Of a stretch of DNA of 64,000 nt, positions 59,701 through 64,000 are shown piece by piece. The DNA comes from Macrostomum hystrix (Eukaryota > Platyhelminthes > Macrostomidae). The position numbers and the translations under genes were made by a program. Where the stretch lies: assembly GCA_950097015.1 (NCBI GenBank), contig CATNEN010000015.1:789501-853500 (forward strand). The letters run 5' to 3'. Each line of letters starts with the position of its first letter. The first letter of the stretch is position 1. Under the pieces are notes generated by a model. The model saw only the letters and a program-made list of their open reading frames with translations, did no database searches and was not told the origin of the DNA.

Positions 59701-62700
59701 CAGAGTTTCAATCATGGCTAAACCAGAGACTAAATCATGGCTACACCAGGGTTTGAATCATGGCAAAACCAGAGTTTTAATCATGGCTAAACAAGAGTTT
59801 GAATGATGGCTAAACCAGAGTTTGAATCATGGCTAAACAAGCGTCTGAATCATGGCTAAACCAGAGTCTGAATCATGGCTAAACCAGAGTTTGAATCATA
59901 GCTAAACCAGAGTCTGAATCATGGCTAAACCAGAGTCTGAATCATGGCTAAACCAGAGTCTGAATCATGGCTAAACCAGAGTCTGAATCATGGCTAAACC
60001 AGAGTCTGAATCATGGCTAAACCAGAGTCTGAATCATGGCTAAACCAGAGTCTGAATCATGGCTACACCAGAGTCTGAATCATGGCTAAACCAAAGTCTG
60101 AATCATTGCTACACCAGAGTCTGAATCATGGCTCATAGCTAAACCAGAGTCTGAATCATGGCTAAACCAGAGTCTGAATCATGGCTACACCAGAGTCTGA
60201 ATCATGGCTAAACCAGAGTTTAAATCAAAGCTAAACAAGCGTCTGAATCATGGCAAAACCAGAGTTTCAATCATGGCTAAACCAGAGACTAAATCATGGC
60301 TACACCAGGGTTTGAATCATGGCAAAACCAGAGTTTGAATCATGGCTAAACCAGAGTCTGAATCATGGCTAAACCAGAGTCTGAATCATGGCTAAACCAG
60401 AGTCTGAATCATGGCTAAACCAGAGTCTGAATCATGGCTAAACCAGAGTCTGAATCATGGCTAAACCAGAGTCAGAATCATGGCTAAACCAGAGTCTGAA
60501 TCATGGCTAAACCAGAGTCTGAATCATGGCTAAACCAGAGTCTGGATCATGGCTAAACCAGCGTCTGAATCATGGCTAAACCAGAGTCTGAATCAAGGCT
60601 AAACCAGAGTCTGAATCATGGCTAAACCAGAGTCTGAATCATGGCTACACCAGAGTCTGAATCATGGCTACACCAGAGTCTGAATCATGGCTACACCAGA
60701 GTCTGAATCATGGCTAAACCAGAGTTTGAATCATAGCTAAACCAGAGTCTGAATCATGGCTAAACCAGAGTCTGAATCATTGCTACACCAGAGTCTGAAT
60801 CATGGCTCATAGCTAAACCAGAGTCTGAATCATGGCTAAACCAGAGTCTGAATCATGGCTACACCAGAGTCTGAATCATGGCTAAACCAGAGTTTAAATC
60901 AAAGCTAAACAAGCGTCTGAATCATGGCAAAACCAGAGTTTGAATCATAGCTAAACCAGAGTCTGAATCATGGCTAAACCAGAGTCTGAATCATGGCTAA
61001 ACCAGAGTCTGAATCATGGCTAAACCAGAGTCTGAATCATGGCTAAACCAGAGTCTGAATCATGGCTAAACCAGAGTCTGAATCATGGCTACACCAGAGT
61101 CTGAATCATGGCTAAACCAAAGTCTGAATCATTGCTACACCAGAGTCTGAATCATGGCTCATAGCTAAACCAGAGTCTGAATCATGGCTAAACCAGAGTC
61201 TGAATCATAGCTAAACCAGAGTCTGAATCATGGCTAAACCAGAGTCTGAATCATTGCTACACCAGAGTCTGAATCATGGCTCATAGCTAAACCAGAGTCT
61301 GAATCATGGCTAAACCAGAGTCTGAATCATGGCTACACCAGAGTCTGAATCATGGCTAAACCAGAGTTTAAATCAAAGCTAAACAAGCGTCTGAATCATG
61401 GCAAAACCAGAGTTTGAATCATAGCTAAACCAGAGTCTGAATCATGGCTAAACCAGAGTCTGAATCATGGCTAAACCAGAGTCTGAATCATGGCTAAACC
61501 AGAGTCTGAATCATGGCTAAACCAGAGTCTGAATCATGGCTAAACCAGAGTCTGAATCATGGCTACACCAGAGTCTGAATCATGGCTAAACCAAAGTCTG
61601 AATCATTGCTACACCAGAGTCTGAATCATGGCTCATAGCTAAACCAGAGTCTGAATCATGGCTAAACCAGAGTCTGAATCATGGCTACACCAGAGTCTGA
61701 ATCATGGCTAAACCAGAGTTTGAATCATAGCTAAACCAGAGTCTGAATCATGGCTAAACCAGAGTCTGAATCATTGCTACACCAGAGTCTGAATCATGGC
61801 TCATAGCTAAACCAGAGTCTGAATCATGGCTAAACCAGAGTCTGAATCATGGCTACACCAGAGTCTGAATCATGGCTAAACCAGAGTTTAAATCAAAGCT
61901 AAACAAGCGTCTGAATCATGGCAAAACCAGAGTTTCAATCATGGCTAAACCAGAGACTAAATCATGGCTACACCAGGGTTTGAATCATGGCAAAACCAGA
62001 GTTTTAATCATGGCTAAACAAGAGTTTGAATGATGGCTAAACCAGAGTTTGAATCATGGCTAAACAAGCGTCTGAATCATGGCTAAACCAGAGTCTGAAT
62101 CATGGCTAAACCAGAGTTTGAATCATAGCTAAACCAGAGTCTGAATCATGGCTAAACCAGAGTCTGAATCATGGCTAAACCAGAGTCTGAATCATGGCTA
62201 AACCAGAGTCTGAATCATGGCTAAACCAGAGTCTGAATCATGGCTAAACCAGAGTCTGAATCATGGCTAAACCAGAGTCTGAATCATGGCTACACCAGAG
62301 TCTGAATCATGGCTAAACCAAAGTCTGAATCATTGCTACACCAGAGTCTGAATCATGGCTCATAGCTAAACCAGAGTCTGAATCATGGCTAAACCAGAGT
62401 CTGAATCATGGCTACACCAGAGTCTGAATCATGGCTAAACCAGAGTTTAAATCAAAGCTAAACAAGCGTCTGAATCATGGCAAAACCAGAGTTTCAATCA
62501 TGGCTAAACCAGAGACTAAATCATGGCTACACCAGGGTTTGAATCATGGCAAAACCAGAGTTTGAATCATGGCTAAACCAGAGTCTGAATCATGGCTAAA
62601 CCAGAGTCTGAATCATGGCTAAACCAGAGTCTGAATCATGGCTAAACCAGAGTCTGAATCATGGCTAAACCAGAGTCTGAATCATGGCTAAACCAGAGTC

Positions 62701-63154
62701 TGAATCATGGCTAAACCAGAGTCTGAATCATGGCTAAACCAGAGTCTGAATCATGGCTAAACCAGAGTCTGGATCATGGCTAAACCAGCGTCTGAATCAT
62801 GGCTAAACCAGAGTCTGAATCAAGGCTAAACCAGAGTCTGAATCATGGCTAAACCAGAGTCTGAATCATGGCTACACCAGAGTCTGAATCATGGCTACAC
62901 CAGAGTCTGAATCATGGCTACACCAGAGTCTGAATCATGGCTAAACCAGAGTTTGAATCATAGCTAAACCAGAGTCTGAATCATGGCTAAACCAGAGTCT
63001 GAATCATTGCTACACCAGAGTCTGAATCATGGCTCATAGCTAAACCAGAGTCTGAATCATGGCTAAACCAGAGTCTGAATCATGGCTACACCAGAGTCTG
63101 AATCATGGCTAAACCAGAGTTTAAATCAAAGCTAAACAAGCGTCTGAATCATGG
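56785..63154. repeat. satellite higher-order segment, copy 2
   Basis: Second copy of the segment at 46421-52790 at a constant offset of 10,364 bp, judged from six marker variants of three kinds. Identity between markers was sampled by eye, not aligned base by base. Confidence 0.8.
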
Positions 63155-64000
63155 CAAAACCAGAGTTTGAATCATAGCTAAACCAGAGTCTGAATCATGG
63201 CTAAACCAGAGTCTGAATCATGGCTAAACCAGAGTCTGAATCATGGCTAAACCAGAGTCTGAATCATGGCTAAACCAGAGTCTGAATCATGGCTAAACCA
63301 GAGTCTGAATCATGGCTAAACCAGAGTCTGAATCATGGCTAAACCAGAGTCTGAATCATGGCTAAACCAGAGTCTGAATCATGGCTAAACCAGAGTCTGA
63401 ATCATGGCTAAACCAGAGTCTGGATCATGGCTAAACCAGCGTCTGAATCATGGCTAAACCAGAGTCTGAATCAAGGCTAAACCAGAGTCTGAATCATGGC
63501 TAAACCAGAGTCTGAATCATGGCTACACCAGAGTCTGAATCATGGCTACACCAGAGTCTGAATCATGGCTACACCAGAGTCTGAATCATGGCTAAACCAG
63601 AGTTTGAATCATAGCTAAACCAGAGTCTGAATCATGGCTAAACCAGAGTCTGAATCATTGCTACACCAGAGTCTGAATCATGGCTCATAGCTAAACCAGA
63701 GTCTGAATCATGGCTAAACCAGAGTCTGAATCATGGCTACACCAGAGTCTGAATCATGGCTAAACCAGAGTTTAAATCAAAGCTAAACAAGCGTCTGAAT
63801 CATGGCAAAACCAGAGTTTGAATCATAGCTAAACCAGAGTCTGAATCATGGCTAAACCAGAGTCTGAATCATGGCTAAACCAGAGTCTGAATCATGGCTA
63901 AACCAGAGTCTGAATCATGGCTAAACCAGAGTCTGAATCATGGCTAAACCAGAGTCTGAATCATGGCTACACCAGAGTCTGAATCATGGCTAAACCAAAG

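Larger units (their letters stand above)
41820..64000. repeat. 23-bp satellite array with higher-order organisation, open at the window end
   Basis: The monomer is 23 bp (example 41853-41875, core gaatcatggctaaacca). Variants include CTACACCA, CATAGCT, CATTGCT, GGATCATGG, AATCAAGG and GTTTAAATCAAAG forms, in fixed orders. A 30-bp monomer with a 7-bp insertion (GGCTCATAGCT) recurs. Between the first and last GGATCATGG variants (42020 and 63422) the distance is exactly 915 monomers including 51 of the 30-bp kind. 23 is not a multiple of three, so stops occur in every frame and there is no coding potential. The array enters from unique DNA at 41820 and continues beyond the window. Confidence 0.95.

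Noticed and set aside
41820-64000. CRISPR array or coding repeat in the 23-bp array
   Set aside because: There are no spacers, the monomer is not a multiple of three, and stops occur in every frame.

Overview
This window is nuclear DNA from an animal, probably an invertebrate. The evidence is one very long gene split by many short GT-AG introns (mostly 60-120 bp) that encodes a giant modular surface protein, AATAAA polyadenylation signals, and very large tandem arrays. I cannot fix the phylum. The architecture of the giant protein resembles large uncharacterised proteins that I recall from amphioxus, molluscs and cnidarians.

Layout. (1) 1-20864, plus strand: the 3' part of a giant single-pass membrane protein gene. 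I see 32 exons and about 5,544 residues; the 5' end lies outside the window. Domain order is nine complete Cys-rich repeats, a furin-like site, a conserved beta-rich middle region, about fifteen FN3-like repeats, a Cys-cluster region, a second furin-like site, a cadherin-like stretch, two EGF-like modules, one membrane helix and a cytosolic tail of roughly 107 residues. (2) 21699-22376, minus strand: a convergent gene for a four-helix membrane protein. (3) 22377-25902: GC- and purine-rich, then AT-rich, intergenic DNA with no supportable exon. (4) 25903-26652, minus strand: the last two visible exons of an unrecognised, probably secreted or lumenal protein. (5) 27150-41163: seven head-to-tail copies of a composite element. 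Each copy has a conserved start, a TG/GTCT microsatellite, a unique core, a tract of 15-bp minisatellite and an end with the palindrome CTCCTCCGGAGGAG. The organisation resembles non-autonomous Helitron/Helentron elements. (6) 41164-41253: three stacked copies of a related element start. (7) 41820-64000: a 23-bp satellite array running off the window, with higher-order organisation and an exact 10,364-bp long-range period.

The gene half and the repeat half meet abruptly near 27.15 kb. About 36 kb of the 64 kb is tandem repeat. The long open frames in the 15-bp minisatellite arise because 15 is divisible by three; they are not supported as genes. The points I think most deserve a second look are the composite array, the block structure of the satellite, and the gene architecture: homologous introns inside Cys-rich repeats, two predicted protease sites, and one exon junction with a frame conflict.
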